A stretch of DNA of 64,000 bases from Limosilactobacillus panis DSM 6035 (lineage in GTDB: Bacteria; Bacillota; Bacilli; Lactobacillales; Lactobacillaceae), in NCBI RefSeq assembly GCF_001435935.1, contig NZ_AZGM01000022.1, forward strand, positions 62,001 through 126,000, read 5' to 3'. This document shows, in pieces, positions 63,629 through 64,000 of this stretch. The translations under genes were made by a program, and so were the position numbers. How positions within the stretch are numbered: position 1 is the stretch's first letter; each line of letters opens with the position of its first letter. The notes beneath the pieces are model-generated. The model was not told where the DNA came from. It saw nothing but the letters and a program-made list of their open reading frames with translations, and made no database searches.

Positions 63629-64000
63629 TTATTCGACCGTATCGATTTGGTCAAAGCCCAGTTCAGCGGAAGTTTCCCGGCCAAACATGTTGACGTTAAC
63701 CTTCAGCTTTTGCTTTTCGTGGTCAACTTCCGTTACTTTCCCCGTCAGGTCCGCAAACGGTCCGGCAATTACCTTAACGGTGTCGCCTTCCTTGACGTCG
63801 ATGTCACTAACGGTAATGTCAGCGCCCATCCGCTTCATAATCCGTTCAACTTCTTCTGGCAGCAGTGGGGTTGGCTTTGAACCCCCACCGTGAGAACCAA
63901 GGAACCCAGTAACACCAGGTGTGTTCCGCGCAATGTACCATGCCTGATCCGTCATGATCATTTCAACCAGGACGTAACCTGGGAAGGTATTTTCAACGAC
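63629..64000 (-). CDS. nusG: Transcription antitermination factor NusG (3' part, runs off window)
   Basis: NusG binds RNA polymerase and modulates pausing and termination. The visible part is about 123 residues and ends at 63629. It shows the NGN domain end FPGYVLVEM-IMTDQAWYIARNTPGVTGFLG (quoted in pieces) and the KOW domain with VKEGDTVKVIAGPFADLTGKV-type sequence. The upstream half is beyond 64000; the reading frame is open to the edge. The order nusG-rplK-rplA is universal in Firmicutes. Confidence 0.97.
   Translation of the reverse strand, partial: VVENTFPGYVLVEMIMTDQAWYIARNTPGVTGFLGSHGGGSKPTPLLPEEVERIMKRMGADITVSDIDVKEGDTVKVIAGPFADLTGKVTEVDHEKQKLKVNVNMFGRETSAELGFDQIDTVE

Overview
The window looks like a chromosomal segment of a lactic acid bacterium, most likely a Limosilactobacillus (L. 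fermentum or a close relative). The evidence is mid-range base composition, strong GGAGG-type ribosome binding sites, Firmicute gene orders (tadA-ffs-dnaX-ebfC-recR-yaaL-tmk-darA-holB-yabA-rsmI; groEL-groES/rex/ydiF beside tsaD-rimI-tsaB), the HrcA/CIRCE heat-shock operator, CcpA- and Rex-type sites, a bifunctional adhE and a class Ib ribonucleotide reductase. The species is inferred from these traits and was not tested by a database search.

Layout. 1-4.0 kb: 5' part of secA, hpf, and the competence genes comFC and comFA (comFA frameshifted), all on the minus strand. 4.1-12.1 kb: a YigZ-family gene, a KimA-type potassium importer with a small membrane protein, groESL behind CIRCE, rex, and the ABC-F gene ydiF. 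12.2-17.5 kb: a MtnE-like aminotransferase (deleted internally) with a MtnU-like amidase, proC, and the tsaD-rimI-tsaB tRNA t6A/acetylation cluster. 17.5-24.5 kb: a composite repeat, galE, the polyphosphate operon ppx2-ppk-ppx1, and an acyl-ACP thioesterase. 24.5-31.6 kb: the DNA replication/repair cluster with the SRP RNA. 31.7-40.3 kb: nrdHEF with NrdR boxes, adhE with CcpA and Rex sites, mscL and glpT. 40.4-42 kb: a frameshifted zinc-binding protein gene under a perfect Zur box, then an IS200/IS605 scar. 42-51.1 kb: the respiratory genes ndh, menA, a polyprenyl diphosphate synthase and cydABCD. 51.5-64 kb: rplJL with an L10 leader, then about 10 kb of accessory genes (an ABC exporter pair with one broken half, a LysP-like permease, a second composite repeat, a broken wecB/glycosyltransferase operon with an unannotated 45-residue membrane protein, an aminotransferase), then rplA, rplK and nusG running off the end.

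How the parts fit. NDH-2, MenA, the polyprenyl synthase and cytochrome bd with its CydDC assembly exporter form a short NADH-to-oxygen chain. No other menaquinone genes are present here, so respiration probably depends on supplied precursor and heme. adhE offers the anaerobic route for NADH, and both routes carry candidate Rex and CcpA sites. KimA and DarA suggest cyclic-di-AMP control of potassium.

Decay is a theme. Six genes (comFA, the MtnE-like gene, the zinc-binding protein, one ABC exporter half, wecB, the glycosyltransferase) carry frameshifts or deletions. Two of them carry more than one lesion, which argues against pure sequencing error at those loci. The least explained items are a 160-185 bp composite repeat with imperfect terminal inverted repeats at two loci, and the small-protein/glycosyltransferase/epimerase operon. 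I found no tRNA, rRNA, CRISPR array or intact insertion sequence.
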